Assembly (NCBI GenBank): GCA_030035585.1
Contig: CM057472.1
Coordinates: 94,547,601-94,611,600 of the forward strand
Direction of reading: 5' to 3'
Source of the DNA: Dugong dugon
Taxonomy: Eukaryota > Chordata > Mammalia > Sirenia > Dugongidae
Length of the DNA: 64,000 nucleotides
Shown in pieces: positions 44,650 to 56,530 of the stretch (positions are counted from its first letter, which is position 1; every line of letters starts with the position of its first letter). Position numbers and translations under genes: made by a program. The notes under the pieces are model-generated. The model was not told the DNA's origin, searched no databases, and worked only from the letters and a program-made list of their open reading frames with translations.

Positions 44650-44770
44650 TTGACAAAGTTTAGCCCTTACCATGTGCCAGGCACCATGCTAACTTTTGTG
44701 CTGGGCATTTGGGATACACTGTCAAACAAAACCTCATTCCTGTTCGTAAAGAAATCTCATGGGCTGGCCT
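44650..44770 (+). mobile_element. LINE-2 fragment
   Basis: 'cccttaccatgtgccaggcaccatgctaac' and 'gtgctgggcatttgggatacactgtcaaacaaaac' match L2. Confidence 0.65.
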
Positions 44771-44829
44771 AAAGTCACCCTTTTCCATATTTGGCTCATT
44801 TACCCAAATTAACTGGAGTGGGAGGGGCA

Positions 44830-44965
44830 GAGCTGGTTAAAAATACAGGTTCCTGGGACCTGTGCCTAGAGATTTTGATTCATTAAGTCTGGGCTGAAGC
44901 CTGGGAAAGTGGAGTCTTAAAAAGCTCCAGGATTGGAGATCCATGACTTAGGTAAGTTTTAGAAA
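44830..44965 (+). mobile_element. MER5A-like DNA transposon fragment
   Basis: 'aaaatacaggttcctgggacctgtgcctagagattttgattcattaag' and 'gctccaggattggagatccatgac' match MER5A in plus sense. Confidence 0.55.
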
Positions 44966-45129
44966 TTTTTATGAACCAGAGATTCAGTGGTTTTATAATC
45001 ATCTGATTTATAGTCACTTATGAATTCCTGAGAGTATTTTGTGTGTATGTGTGTATTGCTCAGTTTAACCCAGCTCTTCCAGGAAAGAATCTTTAGAAGG
45101 GCCAGATATCAGGGTACACTCAGTTTTGG

Positions 45130-45690
45130 TTGCCACAGTCTCCTGCCTGGTCTCTCCACCAACAGTCTCCCCTAAACCATTGTACCATATTGTTCTTTGT
45201 GTACCCAGTGTTAATTTCCTGAAAAAACCAAATCACATCATATTCCCTTAGTTGCCTATCTCTTGGATTTCACCTGTCCCTGTGGATAAAGCCCATCCAA
45301 ACTAGTGATCGTGACACTTGAGAGCCATGAAAATCTGAATTTCAAAGCCTTGCTTAGGCCTTCTTCCCAGGTACCCTTCCTCTATACCCGTGTTCCGAGG
45401 TGGTAAGGCATGGATGGCCCTCTCGCTATTTGGCCGTTCCCTTGCAGTTTACCTTTTACATAGAATATCACATGCTCATCTACCTTTTGACAACTCTTCT
45501 TTTCCTTTAAGAGTCACCCACACAAAGGTTGCCTTCACTCCTAGTCAAAACACATCACACCTCTCTCTGGGTTTCTATAGCATTTTGTTCGTGGCTTTAC
45601 TCATTCCCTGTTCTAGTTCCCTGTTCATGCTGTATTGTGACTTGTCTGTTAACAAGCCCGTCTCTCATTAGACTCCAAGAACTTCGACTT
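45130..45690 (-). mobile_element. LINE-2 fragment
   Basis: C/T-rich text typical of antisense L2: 'cctggtctctccaccaacagtctcccc', 'ggataaagcccatccaaac', 'ctcattagactccaagaactt'. ORF 45390-45671 is a shadow of this. Confidence 0.6.
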
Positions 45691-46435
45691 ATTCATTCCA
45701 TCTCCTAAGTGAATAATAAGTGAACTTAAGTTCACAGTTGAACAATAGTGTCCAATGTACCGGGTTCTGCATAAATATAATTAAATAAATAAATATGTAA
45801 TTATGCTGGCCAACCCTGGAAGATAAGATCTTTATAATTCAACCAGAGACTACTTTTTCAGAAGTGCTTTTCATTCCCATAGATTGACTGCCCCAGTGGA
45901 AAATAAATAAATAAAACCACCACTTTTCTGCCTTACTCTGAGCGTGTTTGTCAGGCGAATGCCTGCTGGTTAACCTAACCCTGATCATCATCAGAATCTC
46001 AGAACCACACATGAGGCAATTCAGATGCCACACTGGATAGATGTGTTTAAATAAAAAAATAATTTTGTTTGATGATTTATCTTTTGTGGCTCTTCGTAAA
46101 ACTATCGATTAACCTTTCATGATGAGTGGGACACGTATGGCACACTTAAACATTTTTTGCCTCTTATGTCTTGGGATGCTAGTGTTCCCCTTACAGTACA
46201 TACTGGCATCTGGCAGGGACACGTAAACCAGCTTATAACTGAAGAAGCCTTCAGTAGCGCCAGATCGCGGTGTTTAGAGGGTATTGAATGAGGGGGTGCA
46301 TCCTGGAGGTGTGAACGTGTGAAACTCTTTTCTTTTTTGGCTTTTGTACAGCAAGATAAGCCTTGTAAGCATGTGTCTGGTTTCCGGTATGTCATTTGGA
46401 AGTTGTGGTTTGGTGATGATGTAATTTTCAAGTGA
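45691..46435. other. intron-like sequence
   Basis: No recognised repeat or exon. Confidence 0.45.
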
Positions 46436-46439
46436 ATAA

Positions 46440-47060
46440 CTTATTTTCAGGCACAATACCGTATCCTCACACAAATAATGTATGCCTCCTGCATTTATTT
46501 GACAGCCGCTCCTCACCCCGCAAGGTGTTTTTCTAAGCATGCTCTGCTAATTTTTGTTTACAGCATCATGGAACAACAGGGGCACATGTGACCAGCTTTC
46601 CTTCAAGCTCGCACTCCTTAGGCAACTTATTGTGGGCTGGGAACTCAAAAGAATAAGACCCCCCTTTCTTGTGAAGCACAAGCCAGGAATAAGTGAGGTG
46701 CCAAATGATTTATGGCTCTGACAGGTTGGACAGCATTTGCCTGCCAAGGGATCTAGAAGGCGATGCAGAGAAGGCAGCACCAAGAAGAAGGAGACTCGAA
46801 TAATAATCATGTGCAGCCATTTCAGGGTGCCTTTATGTGTTACCTCAGGTTTGCCAAAGTTTCACACAATAAATTTGCTAAGAACAAATGATTTTTCTCA
46901 TGCCTCATCACACCTATCCTACCTCCAGAGTTCAGGGGGAGATATGTCTGTCATAACAGTACTCAGTTATTCAGTATGTGTTCCATTACTGAAAAACCTT
47001 CTATCAACCAAATCTAACAAACATAAAATAATTTGGTCATTTAAGTAGATGTTGATGCAG
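46440..47060. promoter_or_regulatory. candidate conserved noncoding element
   Basis: Repeat-free, balanced composition ('gcaaggtgtttttctaagcatgctctgctaattt', 'ggcaacttattgtgggctggg', 'ggtgccaaatgatttatggctctgacagg'). It reads unlike the decayed repeats around it. ORFs at 46547-46810 and 46737-47048 are not recognisable proteins. Regulatory function is inferred only. Confidence 0.25.
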
Positions 47061-47535
47061 ATGGGATTTTCCATGTAGAGAGCGATTTAACTCATAGCAT
47101 TAACTTTGTGCATCTTTCCTGGCATAGTTACAGAGATAAAAACACAGAGCGTGTGACAAATTTGTGCATTTGATCTCTTCTTAAAATTTGTGCCTTTATT
47201 TATTTTTTTATTTTATAATAGGCATATCATTTCCTGATGGAGTTATCTGAGGAGCCAGGTCCCTCCTGAGAGCAGAAAAGAAGACTAGAAATAACTCCAT
47301 AATTTCTCTGTCTCTACAAAGCAGCTGTTCATCTTACTCTTTATAATTTGCACATTTAACACAGCAAAGAGCATGTGAAGGTTACAATAAATCCTAAACT
47401 TTCTTAGTTTGATGTGATGGTGATGGTTGCAGACATTGGACTTTAAGTCCTTCTTGTTGACTGAAAGACAGTTCTAATAATGATTTGCTACTTTCATGGT
47501 GGATTATGGATTGATGGACAGAGATGATATGTGTG
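47061..47535. other. intron-like sequence
   Basis: No recognised repeat or exon. Confidence 0.45.
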
Positions 47536-47539
47536 CCTG

Positions 47540-47578
47540 TGGTGTGTGTGTGTGTCTGTGTGTGTGCACGCACACACT
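47540..47578 (+). repeat. (GT)n / (CA)n alternating simple repeat
   Basis: GT run interrupted by CT, switching to GCACGCACACAC. ORFs here on both strands are repeat products. Confidence 0.93.
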
Positions 47579-47904
47579 TGTATTCCTTCCCCCCCTTTTT
47601 TTTTTCAGTAGAATTTTCTGTGAGTACAAAGAGAAGAAGGTGGTACATATTTTGGTATGGTTCTTCCTTGGCCATTGGTTCTCTCTGGGTCTGTCTGTTG
47701 GAGATACTGTCTATGCCAGCAGGAAACACAGGTAGTGACACCCTAGATGATTTTTGATAAGTCACCCCCTTTTATATAAGGGACTTATGACATCATCCTA
47801 GAAGATCTTACAGTGCTAATTTATAGGAGTGTTTAGAAGCATTTGTTTTCCTGATTTGTGAATCACACTGACCATCAGCATTCCACATTCTCATACAAGG
47901 GATT

Positions 47905-48080
47905 AATAGCAATAATAATGGCATTGATTATAGGTAAGGTTTATTTAGAGTGCTGCTTATGCAATTCATGTATATTATCCCTATTTAAATCTTGAAACCT
48001 TGTAAAGTACATTCTGTTGATTAATATTGCATTTTACACAAATGGAAACTGAAGTGGAGAGAGTTGCCTCATGATGTTTA
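47905..48080 (-). mobile_element. MIR/L2-like fragment
   Basis: 'tttatttagagtgctgcttatgcaattcatgtatattatcccta' and 'cattttacacaaatggaaactgaagtggagagag' are an old MIR-type pattern. Confidence 0.5.
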
Positions 48081-48947
48081 TGATATTTTTATAGTTATTG
48101 TTAATTGCATTTATAGGATGGCTGAGCACTGGGTAATTTCCAAAACCAACTCTGAATTTATTTGCCCATACCTAGCTTAAAAATCAAACTCAGAGGGGCT
48201 TTCTCATTATCCAGTGGGTATGAATGATGGATTATTAACCATGGTCCAAGGTTCCATAGTTGATTTTTCTAATAGATGACTGTCATTATTTGTATCGGCC
48301 ATTTTTGGTTGAAAACGATTCTTGGGCCTCAGTGTATTTCTGTAAAATGGAATAGTGGAGGATCACTAATTTGAAAATAACGCCTGGCAACTTTGTGCAC
48401 TTTCAGTGCTAACGAAAGTCTTTAATAAGTGCCCAGTGGTTAAGGGCTGCATTTATTGTAGAGAACACTCTCCATCCTTTTCCCTGACACTTTTACCAGC
48501 ACTACTGATAAATAGTTAAATAGATTGATTTGAGACTCACCTCTTTTTCCCTGTGGAGGTGATAATGGACGATGGAATGACCAAAGGGCAGATAATAGCA
48601 TAAAGCCAGTAGCCTCTGAGAGAGCCTGGGAATAATGGAGAATCGACTGTGTTATAAATAGGTCAGATTCTCTCCTTTTCTAAATCTATGTAATTGCTTA
48701 GGTAGTAGACTTTTATTGGGTGAAAAAGTGACCCAGAGATGGGCTGGAAACGGCTTGTTTCACATTGATCATTTGAAACAAAGTGCAGTATGTGCTTGCA
48801 GGTCTTCATCCTGTGAAGTTGATTGTTGACTGTCCCTCCCTTTTTGCACTTTGTGCTGATGCACTTATCTCAGCATTTGTAAAACTTCTTTTTTTTTTTT
48901 TTAATTCTGTGATTGTTATTTGGGACCTTCTGTTAATTGTCCGTGCT
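48081..48947. other. intron-like sequence
   Basis: No recognised repeat or exon; a T-run at 48890-48902. Confidence 0.45.
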
Positions 48948-49124
48948 GAAACCAAAACCAAACCTGTTGCCATCGAGTCGATTCCGACTCATAGCGACCC
49001 TATAAGACAGAGTAGAACTGCCCCATAGGTTTTCCAAGGAGCGGCTGGTGGATTCGAACTGCCGACCCTTTGGTTAGCAGCCGTAACTCGCAATAGCTCT
49101 CAAACGCTGCGCTATCAGGGCTCC
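48948..49124 (-). mobile_element. AfroSINE, young-looking
   Basis: Minus-sense with many preserved CpGs: 'gttgccatcgagtcgattccgactcatagcgaccctataag', 'ttccaaggagcggctggtggattcgaactgccgaccc', 'cagggctcc'. Confidence 0.96.
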
Positions 49125-49240
49125 TTTGTCCATTACTGGTACTTTCTAAATCACATGATCCTTTTTTAAATGCCTTTACTTCCCTCTGGGTAGCTAGACC
49201 TTGGCTACTGTCAGTGCTATGCTCTTTTATAACTATTTCC

Positions 49241-49434
49241 CAGTCACTGTCCAGCTGATTCCAATTCAGGGCGACCTTCCTGTGTTGCAGAGTAGAACTT
49301 TGCTCCATAGTGTTATCATGGCTATAACCTTTTGGAAGCAGAACACCAGGACTGTCTTCCGAGGTGTCTCTGGGAGGGTTCCAATCACCAACCTTTTGGT
49401 TAGTAGCCATGTGCTTAACTGTTTGTGTCACCCA
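49241..49434 (-). mobile_element. AfroSINE-related SINE, diverged
   Basis: Minus-sense: 'cagtcactgtccagctgattcc', 'cagagtagaactttgctcca', 'ggaagcagaacaccaggactgtcttccgaggtg', 'accttttggttagtagccatgtgcttaac'. Confidence 0.88.
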
Positions 49435-49436
49435 GG

Positions 49437-49592
49437 TTGGCAATTCGATCCCACACGGAAGCATCTTAGAAGAAAGACCTGGCGATCTGCTTCTGAAAGG
49501 TCACAGCCATGAAAACTGTATGGAATGTAATTCTCTGCACACGTGGGGTCCACCATGAGTCGGAATTGACAGGACAGTATCTGGTTTGGTGT
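49437..49592 (+). mobile_element. AfroSINE-related SINE, head missing
   Basis: Plus-sense from the B-box region: 'ttggcaattcgatcccacacggaagcatcttagaagaaagacctggcgatctgcttctg', then 'ccaccatgagtcggaattgacaggac'. Directly abuts the opposite-sense SINE on its left. Confidence 0.88.
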
Positions 49593-50145
49593 TTTGCTTT
49601 TGTGACCACATACCCATTATCTGTCATGAGTCAACTGCAGATAGGTGACAGAGGATTAAAAAGGTTGAATTTCTGACTTGGATCCATTTAGATGGGTTGA
49701 TGAAGGAGTTATTTTTGGAAGCAGATCCTATTCAGGTGTGGTAGCAGTTTCGTGAATGGCTCAACAACCCGCCGCATGAAAACATTAGCTGCGTTTGACC
49801 CTCTGGTGAATTCTATGGTATTTCTATCTCTGACAGTGGGAGTCTAGCTGAATTGTGTGGAACCAAAACATTTGCTACCTGCAGCTGCTTCTGAGAAATG
49901 AGTAGGCCATGTGAAAGAGACCTGAACATACCAGTGTCGCTACTACTAGATGTGGCTGCCTGGTTGTCTGGGCCACACGCGTTTGGAAAAGATCAGCCTT
50001 TGGCCTGATGTCAATCTTCCCTCCCCACACTGAGTGCTGAACTCCCCTGGATTTTCTACTGGAATTAAGTGTCGTGTTCTCAAATGAGCCAGCCATTCTC
50101 AACAGAGTCCCGTATCTGCTTAGTTCACATTTGTTTCTAGATTGA
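49593..50145. other. intron-like sequence
   Basis: No recognised repeat or exon; an ORF at 49875-50165 (minus) has no domain. Confidence 0.45.
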
Positions 50146-50149
50146 GAGA

Positions 50150-50700
50150 TGCTGCCCAGACCCACTATTTTGTGTCATCTTTGATCACTCCCTGTCACAC
50201 ATCTTCTTCTGTTCCATCACAAGTGTTACGCGTCCTTAAAATATTTGTCCTTCATGCCCCTTGTTTTGCTTCCACCGTGACTGTCGTAGTTAAGCCTATT
50301 TTATATGTCTCTCTCCCTTCATCTTCTTTCCTCTGACCTACACACTGTGGTCATGTTCCTCTTCATCATTGCTGTGCTGATGATATTACTCTCCATTATA
50401 TGTAGGATCAAGTCTAAACTCCTGCGTTTGACACTAAAGGCTCTTCTCTCTGAAGCTTTCCCCAATAAAGTTAATCTTTCCTTCTTGGGAATTGAATTTG
50501 GACTGTGCCCTACCTCTGTCTTTGTAGGCGTCTCACTGTGTTGTTAAATTTCACAGAGTGCTTTGTTTCACCCAGAATAAAGGTAATGCCTGATAAATGT
50601 TTGAGGTGCCAAACTGAATTCAGAGATCTCGCCCTAACCAACCTCTGTGAAACCTCCAGTACAAGTCTGTGTCTACCCCTGTATATTTTGTTTCACATTG
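50150..50700 (-). mobile_element. LINE-2 fragment
   Basis: 'gtaggatcaagtctaaactcctgcgtttgacactaaaggctc' and 'ttgtttcacattggatttcaaat' fit antisense L2 3' sequence. Confidence 0.55.
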
Positions 50701-51179
50701 GATTTCAAATATTGAGCAAATTAATATTAACAGAGTTACACAAATAACTCTAATGTATATGAGTTTTAATCATTGAAGCTTCCTTTGTTCCCTAGGTAGA
50801 ATACTTTTTCAAAGCAGTGCAGTCTCTCGCTTTGAAAACAGGAAGGTAGAACATTCCAAAAGCATCATGAGTCCTCTGTTTATATTTGTAAAACCTGTGC
50901 TCTTTCCAGGCCTCTAGGCAAGAGCAAATAGAAATAATCAAAGGCATTAGAACTTGATTACATTGAATTGGATTCTTATAACTGAGGCTTGATAGCCAAA
51001 ATTAGTGGTGTGGTAGTTTATATTGAAAGGGATGCTTGTGAGATTGCAAAACCGTAGACTCCAGCCTGCTGGGATCTTTGAAGACATCTGTCTTTTGAAA
51101 AATACAACAATCACATGCTTTTCATTATCTCCGTAACTGTATTCTTTTAAAAGGGAGCTGTATGAAAGCATAGGGTAGC

Positions 51180-51380
51180 CATGGACTTTGGATTTAGACA
51201 GACCCAGAGTGGAATCCTGGTTTCACCTCTGCCAGCTAGGATAACCTGAGCATGCCTTCATCTTTGTGCTTATTTCCTCATTCTTCCGTAGAGACAAAAT
51301 AATACTCATCGCATAGGGTCACTGAGACAGATAGATTATGTGATGTCTCGCACACATTAAGTACAAGTAAGTGTTAGTTT
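51180..51380 (+). mobile_element. MIR
   Basis: 'atggactttggatttagacagacccagagtggaatcctggtttcacctctgcc', 'gcttatttcctcattcttccgtagagacaaaataatactc' and 'gcatagggtcactgag'. Confidence 0.75.
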
Positions 51381-51448
51381 GTGTCCTCTTTGCCCTCCAT
51401 AAGGTCCTACTGACTTGAAATTGTATGAATGTTATGGCTTATGAATAG

Positions 51449-51670
51449 GATCCCTCGTGGCACAGTGGTTAAGCACTTGGCTGCTAACTGGAAGGTTGGC
51501 AGTTTGAACCCGGTCGCTCCATGGGAGGAAGATGTGGCAGTCTGCTTCCGTAAAGATTACAGCCTTGCAAACCCCATAGGGCAGTTCTACTGTGTCTTAT
51601 AGGGTCACTATAAGTTGGAATCAACTGGATGGCAACGTTTTTTGTTTTTTTTTGGGCAGGGGAAGGGGGA
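51449..51670 (+). mobile_element. AfroSINE, long form, first of a tandem pair
   Basis: Plus-sense: 'ccctcgtggcacagtggttaagcacttgg', 'gggaggaagatgtggcagtctgcttccgtaaagattac', 'taagttggaatcaactggatggcaac' and a T-rich tail. Flanked by cttatgaatag (51438-51448) and cttataaatag (51671-51681), an 11-bp duplication with one mismatch. Confidence 0.95.
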
Positions 51671-51684
51671 CTTATAAATAGTGA

Positions 51685-51841
51685 GAGAGCCCCGATGGAG
51701 CAGTGGTTTATTGCTCGGCTGCTAACCAAAAAAGATCAGCAGTTCAAATCCACCAGCCGCTCCTTGGAAACCCTATGGGGTAGTTCTCCTCTGACCAATG
51801 CTATGAGTTGGAACCGACGTGATGGCAACGGGCTTGGTTTT
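51685..51841 (+). mobile_element. AfroSINE, short form, second of a tandem pair
   Basis: Plus-sense: 'gagagccccgatggagcagtgg', 'ccaccagccgctccttggaaaccctatggggtag', 'gttggaaccgacgtgatggcaacggg'. Flanked by ttataaatagtga at 51672-51684 and 51842-51854, a perfect 13-bp duplication. Confidence 0.95.
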
Positions 51842-51854
51842 TTATAAATAGTGA

Positions 51855-53715
51855 TTTGTTTCTGCATGGATTGGGCAATTCTAAGATGACACTGTTTCCC
51901 AAAAGGATCTCTCTGTGGGGCCTCAGTGCATCTTGCCCGTTATCTTTATAAGGATATCTAATTCTGGGGTCTAGAAGAGGATGTGATACCCCAGAAACAG
52001 TCGTCACTCTTTCTCAGTTGGGACACTCGCTGCTGAAGAAACTTTATAATCGTTTCTGGGTAAAAAAGAAATCTTTTCAGTAGTCTTATCACCTCAAAAA
52101 CAGCGGGGATCATGGATTATTAGAAAGGGATTACCCCAAGAAAATGATCTTGAAAACAATTGCCTATAGAGGAGTCAGATTTATCAACAGGCAAAAAACA
52201 AAAATAATTTTTTCTACTCAATTTCAGCTTGTCACTATAAACATGAAAATAACAATGTTCAAAATATATTCTGTGGGGACAATGCCGTGAATGTTTCTAT
52301 TAGGTGGAATTCTCAAGTAAGAGCTTTTAAGAATGGACATTTACTCTTCAAGAACCCGAGGGAATGTTGAGGAGAAAAGAGGTAAACAACAAAAGGAGTG
52401 CCTTTACAAAGAGCGAAGCAAAAAGGGCGAATCAAGTCAATAAATTCATTGCAGACCACATCGTGGAAAATGTGAAATGATAGAAAAACATTACATTGAG
52501 CATGAATGACCAATGTAATTATAATAGACTGATGACTATGTTTTTCTCTTTCTATATATTGTTAGTGTCATTCAGACTTGTGAAGGTGTTTTTCATATCA
52601 AATTCCCACAATCATGCAAAATTATACTTATAGACATCAATTTCTGGTGCTTGGATAGCAAAGCGAGTGCTGTTTTAGCCTCTAACTAGATTTTAGTTTA
52701 AAGGCTCCTCCAAAATGCAGAAACATAGTGTTTGAAGATGAAGGAGGCTCTATAAAGGCAATTTTCTCCCATCAAAAAGATATTCGAATTTACACTTAGT
52801 TTTTTTTTTTTTTTTTTCCTTTATATGAAAGGAAGATTGATCTTCTATAACGTGTTTTGGAAATCTGGAAGGGACTCAAGGGGAAGAATTGTAGCATTTC
52901 CTTTATTAGTTAGTGGTCTTTAAAATAACAAGAAATAACAATTGTCATGGTTTAGCTTAAATTTGGTCTACTTATGACAGGTGTGCAAGCAAGCTTCCAT
53001 GCGTTTCATTGCTAAATCAGTAATGGAATTTCTGTGAAAATATATAGCAGATAGGTTCTTTAGGAAAGAAAAAGCATTTAGATAATTTGTTATCCTTTAT
53101 GTTACACTTATAAATAATAAAATTCTGACAGTAATACCTGGTTTCATTTGGTTGGTAGTTTACATTTTATTTCTGACCTCATCTTTTTACCAGAACTGCT
53201 AACAAGAAGTAAAATTGAAGGAATTTAAAGCTTAAGTCTTGTTACCTTCTTTCTTCAGCATTAAGAGCATGTTGTTGATGGTGGGATGGTAGTTGGATAT
53301 CTGAAATGTAATAAAGAGGACCATTTGATCATATTAATTGATAGAAGAAATGGGCAAGATTGGAAAGGTTAGGATACAAGGATGTAAAGTTTAGGATTGG
53401 GACATACATTCTGCTGGTAGAAATAACCTTCTAGAATCTCTTTTTCTGTGTACAGTAGCTCTTACCAACTTCACCAATGGGTATTTTTGGGGAATTCATT
53501 AAAAAAAAAGAAATATTCGATGCTTTGTGTCACTCCAGGATTTGATTCTTTAAAAAAGCCCAAATGATAGCAGTCGGCTCTAGTGTCACTCCAGCTTGTC
53601 CTGTTTGATAAGAGGGAATGGGAGGGGCCGTACCTTGTGGTCCTTGGCACACCCAAACATGACCCCACGCAAATGGAAGTTCACGCACGGCATAGTTGTT
53701 CAGTGTTGGAATTAG
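51855..53715. other. intron-like sequence
   Basis: No exon or recognised repeat; a T-run at 52800-52818. Confidence 0.5.
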
Positions 53716-53719
53716 GCGG

Positions 53720-53845
53720 GCTCATAAAGTCTATCTAGGTCTCTTCTCTAAAATGAAGATAGTCCTATTTACTGTATAGAGTTCTTCTAAAAATTATATG
53801 GAAAGAGCTATTCAGAGTACTTAGAAACGTCTTAGCATATTGTTG
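53720..53845 (+). mobile_element. MIR fragment
   Basis: 'ctaggtctcttctctaaaatgaagatagtcctatttactgtatag' and 'acttagaaacgtcttagcata' follow the MIR 3' half. Confidence 0.5.
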
Positions 53846-54119
53846 TTGGAATTTTATGTGTTTGGCTAATTAACACTGTGTCCTAAGTTCTGGAGTAAAT
53901 GGATATATGCATGGAATGGGTGAATATGTATAGGTGTTCTGCCCTGAAATACCTAAAAGATTCATTTTATTTAAGATTGTAAAGGACTCTAATGGGATAA
54001 CTGAAAATAACTTTACAATTTAATTATTTCTATAGAAGAAGTACAGCTGTGCAGTGAGAAACTTGAATGTGAGGACCATTTTACATAATCCTTTCTATTT
54101 TTGTAACTCATATTTATTA

Positions 54120-54265
54120 AAGTTTTCATTTTGGTTATCTCATTTTACTTTCATATCTCATACAGTAGGTAGGGCATGTGTAATTATGCCTATTTCAGAG
54201 ATTCCCAGAGAGGAAAATGAAATGCTGAAGGTCATGCCCCTCTGTGTTTTGTGTAGCTGTGTATG
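54120..54265 (-). mobile_element. MIR-like fragment
   Basis: 'gtaattatgcctatttcagagattcccagagaggaaaatgaaatgctgaaggtcatgcccc' is a diverged minus-sense MIR. Confidence 0.45.
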
Positions 54266-54497
54266 AAATAGGCATCTCTTCAACAATTGATTCCGTTAAT
54301 TGAGTTACCCAAGTGGTGTGAGGTAGTCAAAAGATAATAGGCTTGTGGACTCCTAGGAGGACTGAGTTCTGCTTTCTGTGCCGCCTTTAAAACGTGATTG
54401 ACTTCTGTCAAATTTCTTAACCTTCTTGAGCTGTAGTTTCTTCATGTGTTGAAGGCTGGACAGTTCCAGAAATTCTTTAATTTTCGGTATCTGGGGA

Positions 54498-54735
54498 GCT
54501 GGCTTTAGTGGTTAAGAGCTTGGCTCTAGATGTAGTCTGTTTGGACCTGTAACTTCCTTCAGTATTCACAGCTCTGTCACCCTGGCAAGGTACTTAACCT
54601 GTATAAGCCTCACTTTTCTCATCTGTACAGTGGACACAGTAATAACAAAACCACCTCAAAGAGTTGCCATGAGAATTCAGTGAGGTAATCCACTGAAGCA
54701 TTTAGGATAGTGCTTAGCACATGTCTTAATCAAAA
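54498..54735 (+). mobile_element. MIR, nearly complete
   Basis: 'gctggctttagtggttaagagcttggctctagatgtag', 'cacagctctgtcaccctggcaaggtacttaacctgtataagcctcacttttctcatctgtacagtgg' and 'aggatagtgcttagcacatg'. Confidence 0.9.
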
Positions 54736-55748
54736 AAGGTAAGTATCACAGATGTTTTCAGAAAGCAATCTACCCTAACCTGTCTCTGTATTACTAGCCC
54801 AACAGCCTAACTCCTGCTTTTCAAAGCTCCCCAAGGACAGAACAATCAGAATTAAACCTGGAACATTCCACAGGCCTCTTCGAAGAGAGAAATGGTCCCT
54901 CTAGGAGCTCAGCAAATGTTTGAAGATGATAATGTTGATGAATCTGTCATAGCTTGGGGTTTCCTGGTGCAGACAGGTAAGACACAGAGACCACTTCGTT
55001 TATGGCAGGATTTGGAGGACTGACTATGGAATCTTTGATGTGAAGGAGCTGCTCCTGACATTCTTCCAAGAGGCCTAAGCTGCTATAGCTAATGAGTCCT
55101 GTTGCTCACATAGCTGATGCTTCTGCAACTGCATTAAGTCTCTGCAGAATTTACCAGCTTGACCTCCAGGATGTAGCTTTAGAAGATTGCAGGGATAATT
55201 GTATTGTTTAATGCGGTGCTCAGCATATGACTCTCCCAATTTAACTATGAGATTTTCGTGAAGTAGATGTTCAGGCATAACAGATGCCACAAATAAGGCA
55301 GGAAATACTTAGAGTAGCCACCATCCACCTATTCATCCTTTGATTTTGATATGGGTAGGATTGGGTGGGTATCCATATTAGTCAGTGTTACGGAATGCAC
55401 ACCTGACTCTCCTTTGCAGCATTCAGACAAAGAGAATGGATTCAGTGGACTTGTTAGAATACAAGCAGGGTATTCAGTAGTGGCCAACTTTGAAATGCCT
55501 GCCCCTAAGTAAGCCACATGCTCTCTCTCTCTGTCTGGGAGGCTATGCCCCTGGGATCACTCAAGGTCAGTTTTTCTGTTGAACTAAGACGATTGGCTTC
55601 ATGCTTGTATACACAGATCCCAGCATTGATTGCGTATATAGTAGGGATTCAGCAAATATTTGCGCAAAGAAGGAATGAATGAGAGAGGAGGAGGAAAAGA
55701 AAGACTGATAGAAGGAGGAGGAAGATTTCAGCTTATTGCCAATAAAGC
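54736..55748. other. intron-like sequence
   Basis: Includes an L2-type terminus near 55580-55690 ('ttcagcaaatatttgcgcaaagaaggaatgaatgag'). No exon recognised. Confidence 0.45.
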
Positions 55749-55750
55749 AA

Positions 55751-55951
55751 CAATCCATTACCACCGAGTCGATTCTGACTCATGGCAACCCCATGTGTCA
55801 CAGAGTAAAAATGCCCTGTAGGGTTTTTTTGGTTGTAATCTTTACGGAAGCAGATCACCAAGCCTTTCTTCTATGGCACCGCTGAGTGGGTTTGAACCGC
55901 CAACCTTGAGGTTAGTAGTCCAGTGCAAACTGTTTGTGCCACCAGAGAGCT
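55751..55951 (-). mobile_element. AfroSINE-related SINE, long form
   Basis: Minus-sense: 'ccattaccaccgagtcgattctgactcatggcaaccccatgtg', 'ctttacggaagcagatcaccaagcctttcttc', 'ggtttgaaccgccaaccttgaggttagtagtcc'. Confidence 0.94.
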
Positions 55952-56528
55952 TACTTCCAATATGTGATTATAATTTTTATTTTTAGTTGTTTTACTGAAT
56001 TGTAATTTTGTAAGGAAAAATAGAACCTTTTTGTGCTATTGAAGAAATAATATAACTGAGGAGTTTTGGGGTGCATTAAAACCCATCTCTCCCTGTGTAC
56101 TCTACATACTTGTCCAAACTACTATAGAAACAAAATAGATTCAGTTTTCTATTCATTGGTTTATAGGGTAGGGTAGATACATGTCGGTTTAAATTGGAAA
56201 GAAAATCTCATTGGGAACATATAGCAAAGCCGGTCTTCTCTTTTCATTCTCATGTAAAAAAAAAAAAGGGGGAAAACCTTTTTTTCAAAGAGATTAACTT
56301 ATTACACACTGCAGAACATCCTATATATTTAAGTAGAAAGATTCATGATTGAAGCAGCAATCAATAAGTGTTCATTGAAGTCCCAAATAACAGAAAGTGC
56401 TAAGTATTAGTTTAGTGGTCTTGCTGAGGGATTTAACAAACTGTCGTCTTGCAGAAAATATCCTAGAAGGTAAATATTTGTCAGGAGGCATCCTGGGCTG
56501 CAGATATATTTCCTACATAGTATAGTGT
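55952..56528. other. intron-like AT-rich sequence
   Basis: A-run at 56256-56267; otherwise nothing recognised. Confidence 0.45.
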
Positions 56529-56530
56529 GC

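Noticed and set aside
49000..49464. Minus-strand ORF of 154 codons
   Set aside because: Built from two SINE copies.
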